A program made the position numbers and the translations under genes. Below, one piece after another: positions 25,902-35,455 of a stretch of 50,981 nucleotides of DNA. This stretch comes from an uncultured Wohlfahrtiimonas sp. (GTDB lineage Bacteria > Pseudomonadota > Gammaproteobacteria > Cardiobacteriales > Wohlfahrtiimonadaceae): positions 1 through 50,981 of the forward strand of contig CANRJX010000003.1 of NCBI GenBank assembly GCA_947631095.1. Direction: 5' to 3'. How positions within the stretch are numbered: the first letter of the stretch is position 1; every line of letters starts with the position of its first letter. Below the pieces are notes generated by a model. It searched no databases, was not told where the DNA came from, and worked only from the letters and a program-made list of their open reading frames with translations.

Positions 25902-26954
25902 ATGAGCGAACGTTTACAAAAAGTATTGGCTAATTTGGGCTTAGGCTCTCGCCGCGCCATGGAAGACTGGATTCGAGAAGGTCGAATCTCTGTCAATGGT
26001 ACTGTTGCCACATTAGGTACAACTGTGGATGGCTCAGAAAAAATTTTAGTGGATGGCAAACCTGTTAAATTAGATGATTCACCTTTAGTGCGCAGAATCA
26101 TCGCTTACTATAAGCCTGTTGGTGAAGTGACTTCTCGAAATGATCCTGAAGGTCGCCCGACTATCTTTAATAGTTTACCGCCGATTAAAAATGGTCGCTG
26201 GATCTCAATTGGTCGTTTAGACATTAATACACAGGGACTTTTGTTATTAACAAACGATGGTGAATTTGCCAATAAAATGATGCACCCTTCAAGTGAAATT
26301 GAGCGTGAATATGCTGTTCGTGTTTTAGGCACACTGACTGAAGAAATGGTCACAGCGATGACTGAAGGCGTCGAGTTTGAAGACGGCATCTCCAAATTTG
26401 ATCAGATTTTATATTCAGGTGGCGAAGGCGCTAACATCTGGTTCCACGTTATCTTAAAAGGTGGTAAAAACCGTGAAGTTCGTCGTTTATGGGAATCTCA
26501 AGGCTTAACAGTTTCTCGTTTGATTCGTGTTCGTTATGGCAGCTTTACATTGCCAAAATCACTTCGCCCTGGCCAATCAATTGATCTAGATATTGATCAA
26601 ACTAAAGCGATTTTAGAAGATGCTGGCATGCAATTTCGTATCGAAAACTTCTATGCTCCGCCTGAAAACAAAAAAGCTGCTTATAAAGCTAAACCAAATA
26701 AGCGTTTTACTCATAACTTCACTGCAAAACCACGCACTGAAACCGAAGTAAAACCTACTCGCCCTGAATTTGATCAATCTGAATTTGGTAAAAAAGCACC
26801 AACAAGATCCTCAGTAAATAAAGATACGAAAAGTAGACCTGTTGCGAAACAAAGTTCTCGTACCTTTGGTAGTGCGACTATGGTCACACCTACAAAAAAT
26901 CGTTCAACATCATCAAAACCTAAAACAAATAATCGTAGATATGACAGAGATTAA
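25902..26954 (+). CDS. rluB: 23S rRNA pseudouridine-2605 synthase RluB
   Basis: Converts U2605 of 23S rRNA to pseudouridine. The 350 aa hold an N-terminal S4 RNA-binding domain (about 1-60), the RsuA-type catalytic domain with the nucleophile D107 in GRLDINTQGLLLLTNDG, the KGGKNREVRRLW motif, and a long basic Lys/Arg/Thr-rich, probably disordered tail (about 245-350). Such tails are typical of RluB. A TAGAAT at 25859-25864 may be its -10 box. The last codons overlap the next gene by 14 nt. Confidence 0.93.
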   Translation: MSERLQKVLANLGLGSRRAMEDWIREGRISVNGTVATLGTTVDGSEKILVDGKPVKLDDSPLVRRIIAYYKPVGEVTSRNDPEGRPTIFNSLPPIKNGRWISIGRLDINTQGLLLLTNDGEFANKMMHPSSEIEREYAVRVLGTLTEEMVTAMTEGVEFEDGISKFDQILYSGGEGANIWFHVILKGGKNREVRRLWESQGLTVSRLIRVRYGSFTLPKSLRPGQSIDLDIDQTKAILEDAGMQFRIENFYAPPENKKAAYKAKPNKRFTHNFTAKPRTETEVKPTRPEFDQSEFGKKAPTRSSVNKDTKSRPVAKQSSRTFGSATMVTPTKNRSTSSKPKTNNRRYDRD

Positions 26955-27879
26955 TGTGATTCCAGCACTTTCAATCAGTAATTTAGCCAAAACATACAAT
27001 AACGGTAAAGAAGCTCTAAAAGGCATCAATTTAAAAGTTGAGCAAGGAGATTTTTTTGCATTATTGGGGCCGAATGGTGCAGGAAAATCAACAACAATCA
27101 GCATTGTAACTGGCCTTTTAGATGCCTCTAAAGGTCATGTTGAAATTTTTGGGTACGACCATAAATCAGATATGCGTAGTGCAAAATCAATGGTTGGATT
27201 AGTACCACAAGAGTTCAACTTTAATCAGTTTGAACTGTGTGAAGAAATTCTCATCAACCAAGCGGGTTATTTTGGTGTGCCTAGAAAAGTTGCCAAAGAA
27301 CGTGCAGCTAAATATTTGCAACTTCTAAACTTGACTGATAAAGCTCGTGTTATGGCCAGAAATCTTTCTGGAGGAATGAAACGTCGCCTTTTAATCGCAC
27401 GAGCTTTAATGCATGAACCAAAACTCCTAATTTTAGATGAACCAACGGCTGGTGTTGACATTGAAATTAGACGCCAAACTTGGGAACTATTGCAACAAAT
27501 CAACGCAAGTGGTACAACGATCATTTTAACCACTCATTATTTAGAAGAAGCTGAGTTGCTGTGTAAAAATATCGCAATCATTAATCAAGGCGAAATTGTA
27601 CAACACAGTTCAATGGATGCTTTATTGAGACAATTACAATCAGAATCTTTCGTATTAAGTTTGAGTGAGCCGCTCAATGAAGCCCCTCAAAATGTTGAAG
27701 GATTAACTTTTACTGTAATTAATCCTGTAACGCTAGAAGTAGAAATTGAGAAGCCACATACGGTCACAACTGTATTTGATATTTTAAAAACTCATAATCT
27801 ACAGGTTGAAACGCTACGTAATAAAGCCAATCGTTTAGAAGAATTGTTCATCAAATTAACAAGTAATAAGGAATCATAG
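26941..27879 (+). CDS. yadG: ABC-2 type transporter ATP-binding protein, YadG-like
   Basis: ATPase of a two-gene ABC exporter, 312 aa from ATG 26941. Walker A is GPNGAGKST (43-51), the signature is LSGGMKRRL, Walker B is LLILDEPTAGVD, and the switch His is in TTHYLEEAE. Length and wording match YadG. The substrate is unknown. The longer open frame back to 26842 lies inside rluB and is rejected because it adds a basic non-homologous leader. The gene starts inside the rluB stop region (14-nt overlap) and is followed 2 nt later by its permease. Confidence 0.9.
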   Translation: MTEINVIPALSISNLAKTYNNGKEALKGINLKVEQGDFFALLGPNGAGKSTTISIVTGLLDASKGHVEIFGYDHKSDMRSAKSMVGLVPQEFNFNQFELCEEILINQAGYFGVPRKVAKERAAKYLQLLNLTDKARVMARNLSGGMKRRLLIARALMHEPKLLILDEPTAGVDIEIRRQTWELLQQINASGTTIILTTHYLEEAELLCKNIAIINQGEIVQHSSMDALLRQLQSESFVLSLSEPLNEAPQNVEGLTFTVINPVTLEVEIEKPHTVTTVFDILKTHNLQVETLRNKANRLEELFIKLTSNKES

Positions 27880-27881
27880 AA

Positions 27882-28658
27882 GTGGGTCGTCAAAGTGTTA
27901 ATTGGGTCGCCTTCCAAACTATTTTAATTAAAGAAATACTACGTTTTGTTCGTATTTGGCCACAAACATTATTGCCTCCTGCCATCACAACTGCGCTTTA
28001 CTTTATTATCTTTGGGCAAATTATTGGATCTCGCATCGGCGAAATGGGTGGCGTGAGCTATCCGGAATATATTGCCCCTGGTTTAATCATGTTAACAGTG
28101 ATTAATAATAGCTACTCCAATGTTGTTTCATCATTTTTTGGTGCAAAATTTCAACATTATGTAGAAGAGCTACAAGTTTCACCTGTATCTAATCTACTGA
28201 TTATTTCCGGTTATATTGCAGGTGGTATCGCACGTGGTGTTTTTGTGGGCGTAATTGTTACCATTGTTACATTATTTTTTACATCGATATCCATCCATAA
28301 CTTTTTTCTGATGACATTAATATTCCTATTAACTTCAGCCGTATTTTCGTTAGCGGGTTTTATCAATGCAATTTATGCGAACTCATTTGATGATATTTCG
28401 ATTATCCCAACCTTTGTATTAACTCCATTAACCTATTTAGGCGGAATTTTCTACTCAGTCAGTTTATTGCCAGCATTCTGGGAAAAGCTATCTTATTTTA
28501 ATCCTATTTTATATATGGTTAATGGCTTTAGATACAGTATGCTTGGCACTTCAGATATTAGTATTGGTTGGACTTTAGCACTATTAAGCACTCTCTTGCT
28601 TGGATTGTTTTATTTTGCTAACTATTTAATGAATAGAGGAACTGGGTTAAAATACTAG
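27882..28658 (+). CDS. yadH: ABC-2 type transporter permease, YadH-like
   Basis: Six-helix permease of 258 aa, partner of the preceding ATPase. The N-terminal NWVAFQTILIKEILRFVRIW and GQIIGSRIGEMGGVSYPEYIAPGLIM match the YadH family, with the ABC-2 signature region near GGIFYSVSLLPAFW. The GTG start has AAGGA 10 nt upstream. The pair lies directly before mlaA, which suggests an envelope substrate but does not prove it. Confidence 0.9.
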   Translation: MGRQSVNWVAFQTILIKEILRFVRIWPQTLLPPAITTALYFIIFGQIIGSRIGEMGGVSYPEYIAPGLIMLTVINNSYSNVVSSFFGAKFQHYVEELQVSPVSNLLIISGYIAGGIARGVFVGVIVTIVTLFFTSISIHNFFLMTLIFLLTSAVFSLAGFINAIYANSFDDISIIPTFVLTPLTYLGGIFYSVSLLPAFWEKLSYFNPILYMVNGFRYSMLGTSDISIGWTLALLSTLLLGLFYFANYLMNRGTGLKY

Positions 28659-28695
28659 TTCGTTTTTTAACAATAAAATTCAGGATTTTTCTAAC

Positions 28696-29451
28696 ATGAT
28701 TAGATTAACTTCACTACTTTTGGGTGCTATCGTATTGGTAGGCTGTGCTGGAAATAATCCCGCTGACCCTTACGAAAACTATAATCGTAAAATTTATGCA
28801 TTCAATACAACAGTGGATGAAGTTTTATTGAAACCTGTTGCTACAGGCTATCGTGCGGCAACACCTGCGATTGTACGTGAAGGCGTCACAAATGCATTTG
28901 TTAATATTACTGAACCACGAAACATGGTCAATAATCTTCTGCAAGGTCGTATTGTCGCCTTCTTAGAATCAACACACAGATTTGTATTCAACAGCACATT
29001 TGGTCTGGGTGGTTTAATTGATTTAACAAGCACATTCAAACTACCTGAATATCAAGCCTCAGACTTTGGTATGACACTCGCTTACTATGGTTGGGAAGAA
29101 TCTAGTTATTTCTTGTTACCACTCCTGCCACCACGCACAATGCGTGACCAAATAGGATTAGGGGTTGATGTGTTTGTCACAAATCCTCGTGGTTATGTCA
29201 TGGACTTCAAAACTGAGTTAGGATTGGCTGTATTGGATACCGTCAATGCGCGCTCTGAATTATTAGCGGCTGATAAGTTATCGAAAAAAATCTCGCTTGA
29301 TAACTATACATTCCAACGTGAATCAGTCATGCAGTATAGAAATAATCAGCTTAGAAAAGCTGGTATTGATGTCCCAACGCAATCTTATAATGATGACGAT
29401 GATGAAGATTTTTCAATCTCTGACATTGCTCGTCAAAATGCTGATCAATAA
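28696..29451 (+). CDS. mlaA: Phospholipid-binding lipoprotein MlaA (VacJ)
   Basis: Outer-membrane component of the Mla pathway that removes misplaced phospholipids from the outer leaflet. The 251-aa precursor has lipobox LVGC (Cys17), then the family start DPYENYNRKIYAFNTTVDE, the NMVNNLLQGR region and FGLGGLIDLTS. The tail is Asp/Glu-rich (about 235-245). The rest of the pathway (mlaBCDEF) is not in the window. It is followed after 2 nt by a lipid A acyltransferase-like gene. Confidence 0.95.
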   Translation: MIRLTSLLLGAIVLVGCAGNNPADPYENYNRKIYAFNTTVDEVLLKPVATGYRAATPAIVREGVTNAFVNITEPRNMVNNLLQGRIVAFLESTHRFVFNSTFGLGGLIDLTSTFKLPEYQASDFGMTLAYYGWEESSYFLLPLLPPRTMRDQIGLGVDVFVTNPRGYVMDFKTELGLAVLDTVNARSELLAADKLSKKISLDNYTFQRESVMQYRNNQLRKAGIDVPTQSYNDDDDEDFSISDIARQNADQ

Positions 29452-29453
29452 TA

Positions 29454-30362
29454 ATGAATCAATCGATACCTTTACGTCGTAGAATCAGAGCAAAAGTTAT
29501 CGTCGCATTATTGCGCTTTTTTGCTCGATTCTCTTTAAAAAACTTGTATCGACTCTCAAACTTTATCGCATTGTTTGCAATTTATTTACCGAATCAAACA
29601 AGAGATATTGCTGAAAAAAATATTGCTTTAGCCTTTCCTGAATTATCCAAAAATGAACAAAAAAAGCTACTGCATAAAACTTTAAAACATAATCTAGCAA
29701 CAATGTTTGAACTAAGCTTTATGTGGCTTAATTCATATGAAAAAATTCTGCAATCTGTTGAAAAAATAGACTTACCTACCGATTTCATAGAAGATCAAAA
29801 GCAATTTGAGCAAATGATTTTTATCACACCTCATTTTGGCTCATGGGAATTAAGTGGTTTATATGCATCTTCCTTATACCCTTTGGCAACTCTTTATCGC
29901 CCTAGTCGCTTATATATCGATCCTTTAATCGTTGATGGCAGATCAAAGAATGGAGCTGTATTAGTCTCTACAACCACTCAAGGCATTCGCGATATGATGA
30001 AAGCAATGCGTAATGGTAGAAGTGTCGGAATTTTACCTGACCAAGATCCCGGTCAAGGCGAAGGTGTTTTCGCACCATTTTTTGGCATCCAAACTAATAC
30101 TATTGCGTTAGTATCACGTCTTGCTAATAAATTTAAAATTCCAGCTTATATCGTGGCCTCCAAAAGAAACTTAAAGTCAGGAAATTTTACGATCGAATTG
30201 ATTAAAATTGATGATGCATTACAAAGTGATGATACTTTAGAATCCATTACAACTTTGAATCTAGCAATTGAAAAAGAAATTCGTAAAGCGCCTGAACAAT
30301 ATCTTTGGACTTATAAGCGTTTCAAAACTGCGCCTGAGGGCGAACCTGATAGATATCTTTAA
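29454..30362 (+). CDS. LpxL/LpxM-family lipid A acyltransferase
   Basis: Inner-membrane acyltransferase of 302 aa that adds a secondary acyl chain to lipid A, by family. The H-x4-E motif is H127/E132 (PHFGSWEL). Other conserved pieces are LYRPSR, GILPDQDPGQGEGVFAPFFG and APEQYLWTYKRFKTAPEGE. The N-terminus is basic and amphipathic. It is a paralogue of the protein at 43345-44253, with the motif at the same residue numbers. The DQDPGQGEGVF wording is more like the HtrB/MsbB relatives found beside mlaA or dapF than E. coli LpxL; which chain it adds is open. Confidence 0.85.
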   Translation: MNQSIPLRRRIRAKVIVALLRFFARFSLKNLYRLSNFIALFAIYLPNQTRDIAEKNIALAFPELSKNEQKKLLHKTLKHNLATMFELSFMWLNSYEKILQSVEKIDLPTDFIEDQKQFEQMIFITPHFGSWELSGLYASSLYPLATLYRPSRLYIDPLIVDGRSKNGAVLVSTTTQGIRDMMKAMRNGRSVGILPDQDPGQGEGVFAPFFGIQTNTIALVSRLANKFKIPAYIVASKRNLKSGNFTIELIKIDDALQSDDTLESITTLNLAIEKEIRKAPEQYLWTYKRFKTAPEGEPDRYL

Positions 30363-30365
30363 ATC

Positions 30366-31106
30366 ATGCGTATTTATACTACACAAGCTCTTTCTCTCAA
30401 TACAACGATCGAATTGACTGATCCTCAGTTCAACCACATTATTCGTGTGATGCGTAAAAAAGAAAATGATTCATTAACCGTTTTTAATGGCAAAGGTGGT
30501 GAATTTCAAGGAATTATTACTGCTGTTAACAAACGCTCACTTAATGTTGAATTGATTCATTTTAATGAAAACAATCGAACATCAAAACTTGATATTCATT
30601 TGATTCAAAGTTTTGCTAAATTCGATAAAATGGATTTTGTTTTTCAAAAAGCCACTGAATTAGGCATCTCAAAACTCACACCATTTACTAGCGAACATAG
30701 CAGTTTCAAGCTAACAGGTAATGATAAACAAGATAAAAAATTGGCTCATTGGCAAGGTATTCTAGAAAGTGCTTGCGAGCAATGTGGTCTAAATATCATC
30801 CCAACTTTAACTGATTTTGCTTCTCTCAAAAATATTGCAGAAGTTTTGCAAAATCGCCCATATTTGATCCTATCACCAAAAGCTGAGAAAACGCTGGGTC
30901 AATGGATCAATGAGCAACCCGGCGATCAAATAGAATTTGGGATCATCATTGGCCCTGAGGGTGGATTCAGCGAATCTGAATTATTATTCTTATCGAACCA
31001 TAATAATTGTCATCCTGTTTCATTAGGAAATAGAATTCTACGCACTGAAACAGCTGCATTATCTGTATTAAGTAGCTTGCATTCTCACTTAGGAGATTGG
31101 GCATAA
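30366..31106 (+). CDS. rsmE: 16S rRNA m3U1498 methyltransferase RsmE
   Basis: SPOUT-class methyltransferase of 246 aa for U1498 of 16S rRNA. It has an N-terminal PUA-like domain (HIIRVMRKKENDSLTVFNGKG) and the C-terminal trefoil knot with IGPEGGFSESEL and SLGNRILRTETAAL. It starts 3 nt after the acyltransferase and precedes gshB, the conserved rsmE-gshB order. Confidence 0.96.
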   Translation: MRIYTTQALSLNTTIELTDPQFNHIIRVMRKKENDSLTVFNGKGGEFQGIITAVNKRSLNVELIHFNENNRTSKLDIHLIQSFAKFDKMDFVFQKATELGISKLTPFTSEHSSFKLTGNDKQDKKLAHWQGILESACEQCGLNIIPTLTDFASLKNIAEVLQNRPYLILSPKAEKTLGQWINEQPGDQIEFGIIIGPEGGFSESELLFLSNHNNCHPVSLGNRILRTETAALSVLSSLHSHLGDWA

Positions 31107-31181
31107 GCCTTGTTATTTTTTGCAACACCCCCATAATTAGTGTCATTATTCTCTTAATAAAAATATTTTTAGGAAATTACC

Positions 31182-32150
31182 ATGACACAGCCTCGCATAT
31201 TTTTCATTATGGATCCGTTGCATAGCCTCAACATCCATAAAGACAGTACATTATCCATGATGATGGCTGCACAGGATTTGGTGGATGAATGCTACTATGT
31301 AGAACCTTCAGCAATATTTATCGATGAAACTCTTGCTAAAGCAACTGTGCAAGCAGTCACTATTGATCTGACTAAAAATGATTGGTATCAGCTAAAAGAA
31401 GCTGAGGTTGTGACATTCACTAAAAATGATATTATCCTGCAACGTAAAGATCCTCCATTTGATATGCATTACATTTATGTAACATATCTATTAGAAATAG
31501 CGGAAAAACAGGGAGCGTTAATTTGCAATAGTCCTCGTTCATTGCGTGATTGTAATGAAAAATTATATACCGCTTGGTTTCCTGAATTATGTCCACCAAC
31601 TCTGATCACCAGCCAATATAAACATCTGAAAAACTTTATTGCAAAACATCATGACACAATCATTAAACCTTTAGATGGCATGGGTGGTAGTGCAATTTTT
31701 AGAATCCAAGAAAATGATCCTAACCTTAATGTCATCATGGAAACATTGACAGAACATCAAAAAACAACTGTGATGATCCAACGCTATATTCCTGAGATCA
31801 AACAAGGTGATAAGCGTATTTTGCTCATCAATGGTGAACCTGTACCATACTCTATGAATAGAATCCCTGCTGAAGGTGAAACGAGAGCAAACTTGGCTGT
31901 CGGTGGTACTGCAGTCGTAGAATCATTATCGCCTAGAGAATATGAAATTTGTGAAGCCGTTGCACCTGAATTGAAAAAACGTGGGTTATATTTTGTCGGG
32001 CTAGATGTGATCGGTGGTTATTTAACAGAAATTAATGTCACTAGCCCAACAGGCATTCGTCAAATAGAGAATTCAACAGGCATTCCTGTGGGTCGAGATT
32101 TAATTACAGTATTGATAGAAGAGTGGAAAAACAAGAACAATGTCAATTAG
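31182..32150 (+). CDS. gshB: Glutathione synthetase
   Basis: ATP-grasp ligase that joins gamma-glutamylcysteine and glycine. Its 322 aa start with FIMDPLHSLNIHKDSTLSMM. They contain KPLDGMGGSAIFR, QRYIPEIKQGDKRILLI and EINVTSPTGIRQIE, the usual GshB signatures. A 75-nt gap before it may hold a promoter, though none is convincing. The last 11 nt overlap yqgE. Confidence 0.97.
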   Translation: MTQPRIFFIMDPLHSLNIHKDSTLSMMMAAQDLVDECYYVEPSAIFIDETLAKATVQAVTIDLTKNDWYQLKEAEVVTFTKNDIILQRKDPPFDMHYIYVTYLLEIAEKQGALICNSPRSLRDCNEKLYTAWFPELCPPTLITSQYKHLKNFIAKHHDTIIKPLDGMGGSAIFRIQENDPNLNVIMETLTEHQKTTVMIQRYIPEIKQGDKRILLINGEPVPYSMNRIPAEGETRANLAVGGTAVVESLSPREYEICEAVAPELKKRGLYFVGLDVIGGYLTEINVTSPTGIRQIENSTGIPVGRDLITVLIEEWKNKNNVN

Positions 32151-32700
32151 TTATCGCGGTAAATTTTTAATCAGTATGCCTCATATTGATGATGAAATTT
32201 TTCATCGTTCAGTAATTTTTATTGTGGAGCATACTGATCAATTTGTCTTAGGTATCATTATTAACCAGCAAAATTTTTTATCTCACTATGAGCTTAAAGA
32301 GCAATATGATGTCGATATTGACCCTAAAGATTTTGATAAGTTGAATTTTATTTCAGGTGGGCCCATTCGTTTAAAAGAATTGTTTGTCCTACATGAACAT
32401 ATTCAAAAATGGAATGAAGCAGTAGAAATTGTGCCTGGCATAGACATTACAACATCCGCTGAAATTTTAAGTACCATCATTGAATCTTATCCTGAAATTT
32501 CTCATTCGATTGTAGATAGTTATTCAGTTTGGAGTACAGATCAATTCAATAATGAGCTTAAAAATAATATTTGGATGCCCATTCCATTTGATAAGCAATT
32601 TCTATTTTCACGTTCTGAAAAAGAATCTTTATGGAATGAGCTTTTTGAAAGTTCTGGTGTGAAAATTAATAATCTATCAGAACAAGTGGGTACTGCTTAA
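32140..32700 (+). CDS. yqgE: YqgE/AlgH family protein (UPF0301)
   Basis: Cytosolic protein of 186 aa from the YqgE/AlgH family, with the family opening GKFLISMPHIDDEIFHRSVIFI, the GIIINQ and ISGGPIR turns, and the end of the conserved core at DSYSVWSTDQFNNEL. Function is not settled in the family. It overlaps gshB by 11 nt. In E. coli it is followed by yqgF (ruvX), which is missing here: a convergent phosphatase gene overlaps its last 24 nt instead. Confidence 0.92.
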   Translation: MSISYRGKFLISMPHIDDEIFHRSVIFIVEHTDQFVLGIIINQQNFLSHYELKEQYDVDIDPKDFDKLNFISGGPIRLKELFVLHEHIQKWNEAVEIVPGIDITTSAEILSTIIESYPEISHSIVDSYSVWSTDQFNNELKNNIWMPIPFDKQFLFSRSEKESLWNELFESSGVKINNLSEQVGTA

Positions 32701-33351
32701 ATAAGCTTTAGCATGACTCAGTGTTTCGCATTCTTGCAAGAGCTGAATGCGAAGCTCTTCTGTAGGCGCCATCATATCTGGCACCATAATTACAGGAACT
32801 TTCGCTGCCAATGCCGCATTAACACCATTGAAAGAATCTTCAAACATTACCAACTGATTTCTATCTATTTTCAAATAGTCCGATGCTTTATGCACAATCT
32901 CAGGATGAGGCTTGGAATTTTCGACATCATCAAATGAATAAATTTTTTCAAAATAGTCACGAATATTATGGTGTTTCAACATCGTTTCTATATAACGCGT
33001 TTGATTATTGGATGCAATGACACAAGGAATATTATTCTCGCTCAAAAAAGTCAAAATTTCTTGAACACCTGCTTTCGCTTCAATATTTCCCTCTTCGATA
33101 TAACCTTCAGCAATTTTTTGAGCTTCTTTGATAAAATTATCAACATCTGATCGAGTGAGAAAAGGAAAATCTTCATGATATCTCTCGAATAATACAACGT
33201 TGGTCGTACCTAAATATTTTTTATAATAATCTTCATTATAGTTTTCAATGCCATATTTAGGCGCAAGTTCAATACAAATATCACAATACATTTGCTCAGT
33301 ATTAAATAACAGTCCATCTACATCAAAGATAGCACCGCGAATTTCTCTCAT
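32677..33351 (-). CDS. HAD-superfamily hydrolase (phosphatase/phosphoglucomutase-like)
   Basis: HAD subfamily IA hydrolase of 224 aa. Motif I is FDVDGLLFNTE with D10 and D12. Motif II is in VIASNNQ, the motif III Lys is in SKPHPEIV, and motif IV is MFEDSFNGVNAA. A helical cap lies between motifs I and II. It resembles beta-phosphoglucomutase-type or YniC/YcjU-type phosphatases; the substrate is unknown. ATG 33351 is preferred because AGAGG lies 5 nt before it; the in-frame GTG at 33357 overlaps that site. It is a single-gene unit whose 3' end overlaps yqgE by 24 nt. Confidence 0.88.
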   Translation of the reverse strand: MREIRGAIFDVDGLLFNTEQMYCDICIELAPKYGIENYNEDYYKKYLGTTNVVLFERYHEDFPFLTRSDVDNFIKEAQKIAEGYIEEGNIEAKAGVQEILTFLSENNIPCVIASNNQTRYIETMLKHHNIRDYFEKIYSFDDVENSKPHPEIVHKASDYLKIDRNQLVMFEDSFNGVNAALAAKVPVIMVPDMMAPTEELRIQLLQECETLSHAKAYLSSTHLF

Positions 33352-33380
33352 TTTCACCTCTAAAACAAATAACTAGAGCC

Positions 33381-33408
33381 ATTATATATTTTTCGTGCTT
33401 CCTGTCAT
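33381..33408 (-). promoter_or_regulatory. Promoter of the HAD hydrolase gene
   Basis: On the minus strand ATGACA (33408-33403, 5 of 6 to consensus) and a perfect TATAAT (33386-33381) are separated by 16 nt. The predicted leader is about 23 nt. Confidence 0.55.
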
Positions 33409-33470
33409 CATTTCTAGATATATAGTACAATTCTCGCTACTAAAACGATATAAAACCAATAAGGATACCC

Positions 33471-33863
33471 ATGAGAAAAAAAATCCTAGTGAGCATTAGT
33501 TTATTATTTTCATGTTTAATTTTAATTGCACCTGCGCAACAATTTTCTCTATACGAAGCAAAAAAAATGAAAGAAGGTCGAGCTGTTTTAAAAAGCCGCC
33601 CACATCTTTGGTTTGGAAAAGCAAATAACTATGAAAAAAGTACAATTGCAGAAGGCTCAGAAAGCTTATCTTATGGCAAGAAAAAAGCTTGCCAATTTGC
33701 TGCAATAAAAGCATTAGCAGAGCTACAAAAAAAGGCAACTCAAGAGAAAGCAATCATTGTAAAAAATATACATTCCCCTAGTTCAAAACCTGGCTTTTAT
33801 TACTGCAATATCAGCGGTAGCTCTGCATCTGTAAAATTACGTGGTACTTTTGCCAATAAATAA
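33471..33863 (+). CDS. Small exported protein, unassigned
   Basis: The 130-aa product has a hydrophobic signal sequence (about 5-22, ending near APAQQ). Mature features are LWFGKANNYEKS, a helix around CQFAAIKALAELQKKA, EKAIIVKNIHSP and YYCNISGSSASVKLRGTF. This pattern (F-G-K, then a Cys-containing A-L-x-x-L-Q helix, N-I-x-S and a C-terminal Cys with V-x-L-x-G) recalls small periplasmic proteins of Acinetobacter-type genomes that are loosely labelled excinuclease-like; I recall this without a search. Its stop lies 1 nt from the stop of the convergent rsmJ. Confidence 0.7.
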   Translation: MRKKILVSISLLFSCLILIAPAQQFSLYEAKKMKEGRAVLKSRPHLWFGKANNYEKSTIAEGSESLSYGKKKACQFAAIKALAELQKKATQEKAIIVKNIHSPSSKPGFYYCNISGSSASVKLRGTFANK

Positions 33864-33864
33864 T

Positions 33865-34614
33865 TTATGGAATATAGACATCCAATCTTGTATTGGGTGC
33901 CTCTATGCTATAACTTGGCTTAAAATCACCTAAAAACTCTGATTTAGCAGGTCTTTTGACAACAACTCGTTTCATTCCTCTTCCTGCTTTTAATAGCTTT
34001 AAAGCCAAAGACAAAAGCTCTGCGCTGTCAGGATCATCCCCCACTAAATCTCTGACCATTCGTAAATCTAATTTAACCAATGCAGATTTTTTTCGATGAG
34101 GATACATCGGATCCATATAGCAATTATCAGGCAATTTTATATCATTATCTTTCAGTACATTTTGCAAATAATCGATAGAACTCATTTTATTCAATACAAT
34201 TCGCTGAGCCATTTCCGGTAATTCTGATTGTAATGAATGAATTGATTCAGACAATAAAATTTGCAACGTAGGATTACGTTCAAAAAATGTTACCTGAAAA
34301 CCTGAATAAGCCAAAAGCCCACCATCCCTTCCCAAACCCGCCGTTAAATCCCAAACAGATTGAGCTTCACCATTTTTCCACTTTAATGCGCGTAATAATG
34401 GTTCTTGTGCTTTATTCAACTTTGAAAATCGCCATAATTGCTTTTCAGATGCAAAATCGACTTTTAACTTTTGATTTGCGCCATCTTGCCAAAATAGACC
34501 GTCTTCATCCCATACAAAAGATGGTAATTCATAAGGTTCAGCTTGAATCATAAAATTATTTAAAAGATCAGGCTGTAAATCATTTTTAATGATGAGTGGT
34601 AATGGATTATTCAT
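33865..34614 (-). CDS. rsmJ: 16S rRNA m2G1516 methyltransferase RsmJ
   Basis: SAM-dependent methyltransferase for G1516 of 16S rRNA. From ATG 34614 it is 249 aa (E. coli 250). The SAM loop is [14 protein letters not shown], the catalytic region is [16 protein letters not shown], and the family block [15 protein letters not shown] follows. The start overlaps the nfo stop by 8 nt (ATGAATAA), which indicates coupling; an in-frame extension to 34644 is not used because it lies inside nfo. Confidence 0.95.
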   Translation of the reverse strand: MNNPLPLIIKNDLQPDLLNNFMIQAEPYELPSFVWDEDGLFWQDGANQKLKVDFASEKQLWRFSKLNKAQEPLLRALKWKNGEAQSVWDLTAGLGRDGGLLAYSGFQVTFFERNPTLQILLSESIHSLQSELPEMAQRIVLNKMSSIDYLQNVLKDNDIKLPDNCYMDPMYPHRKKSALVKLDLRMVRDLVGDDPDSAELLSLALKLLKAGRGMKRVVVKRPAKSEFLGDFKPSYSIEAPNTRLDVYIP

Positions 34615-35455
34615 GAGTAAAACTACGCAACAAACCAATTTCATCTGCCCAAATGTCAGGATTAGTGGTTTCTAAAATTAAAGGAATATTTTCAAATTGT
34701 GGATTTTGCATAATAAACTTAAATGCTTCCAATCCGATCTTTCCTTGCCCCAAACTATCATGACGATCAACCTTACTTGCAAAATCAGTTTTAGCATCAT
34801 TCAAATGCATCGCTCGCAAATATTGGTAACCAACTATCTCTTCAAATTGTTTAAATGTACGCTCACAATCTTCCTGTGTACGCAAATCATATCCTGCAAC
34901 AAATGTGTGACATGTATCAATACAAACGCCAACACGACTTTTATCTTCAACTTGATCAATAATTTCAGCTAAATGCTCGAATTCAAAACCTAAATTTGAA
35001 CCTTGCCCTGCTGTATTTTCAATAACAGCAACAACACCTTCTGTTTGATCTAAAGTAATATTGATGGATTCAGCAATTTTGGTAAGGCATTCAGAAGTTG
35101 TAATTTTATTAAGATGACTACCTGGGTGAAAGTTTAACAATTTAATGCCTAATTGCTCACATCTTTGCATTTCGTCCAGAAATGCTTCACGTGATTTTTC
35201 TAAACCTTCCGCTTCAGGATGACCTAAGTTAATTAAGTAACTATCGTGCGGTAAAATCTGGTCATTCGTAAATCCTAAAGCTGCACACTTTCTTTTAAAG
35301 TTATCAATGACTTTAGTTTCTAAGGGTTTTGCTTTCCATTGACGTTGATTTTTGGTGAAAAGCGCAAAAGCATTCGCACCAATCTCTTTTGCACGCATCG
35401 GTGCTTGATCTACGCCACCAGCAGCACTCACATGCGCACCAATAAAATATGTCAT
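34607..35455 (-). CDS. nfo: Endonuclease IV
   Basis: Zinc-dependent AP endonuclease for base-excision repair, 282 aa. Metal-binding motifs are [29 protein letters not shown] and MHLNDAK, with the N-terminal [15 protein letters not shown] lies upstream of the ATG. It is first in a two-gene unit with rsmJ. Confidence 0.97.
   Translation of the reverse strand: MTYFIGAHVSAAGGVDQAPMRAKEIGANAFALFTKNQRQWKAKPLETKVIDNFKRKCAALGFTNDQILPHDSYLINLGHPEAEGLEKSREAFLDEMQRCEQLGIKLLNFHPGSHLNKITTSECLTKIAESINITLDQTEGVVAVIENTAGQGSNLGFEFEHLAEIIDQVEDKSRVGVCIDTCHTFVAGYDLRTQEDCERTFKQFEEIVGYQYLRAMHLNDAKTDFASKVDRHDSLGQGKIGLEAFKFIMQNPQFENIPLILETTNPDIWADEIGLLRSFTHE

Noticed and set aside
26842-26940. Upstream extension of the yadG frame
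   Set aside because: It lies within rluB in another frame and has no homology to ABC ATPases.
26700-26954. Low-complexity Lys/Thr/Arg-rich end of rluB as a possible frameshifted or foreign tail
   Set aside because: Basic disordered tails are normal for RluB, and codon use there matches the rest of the gene.
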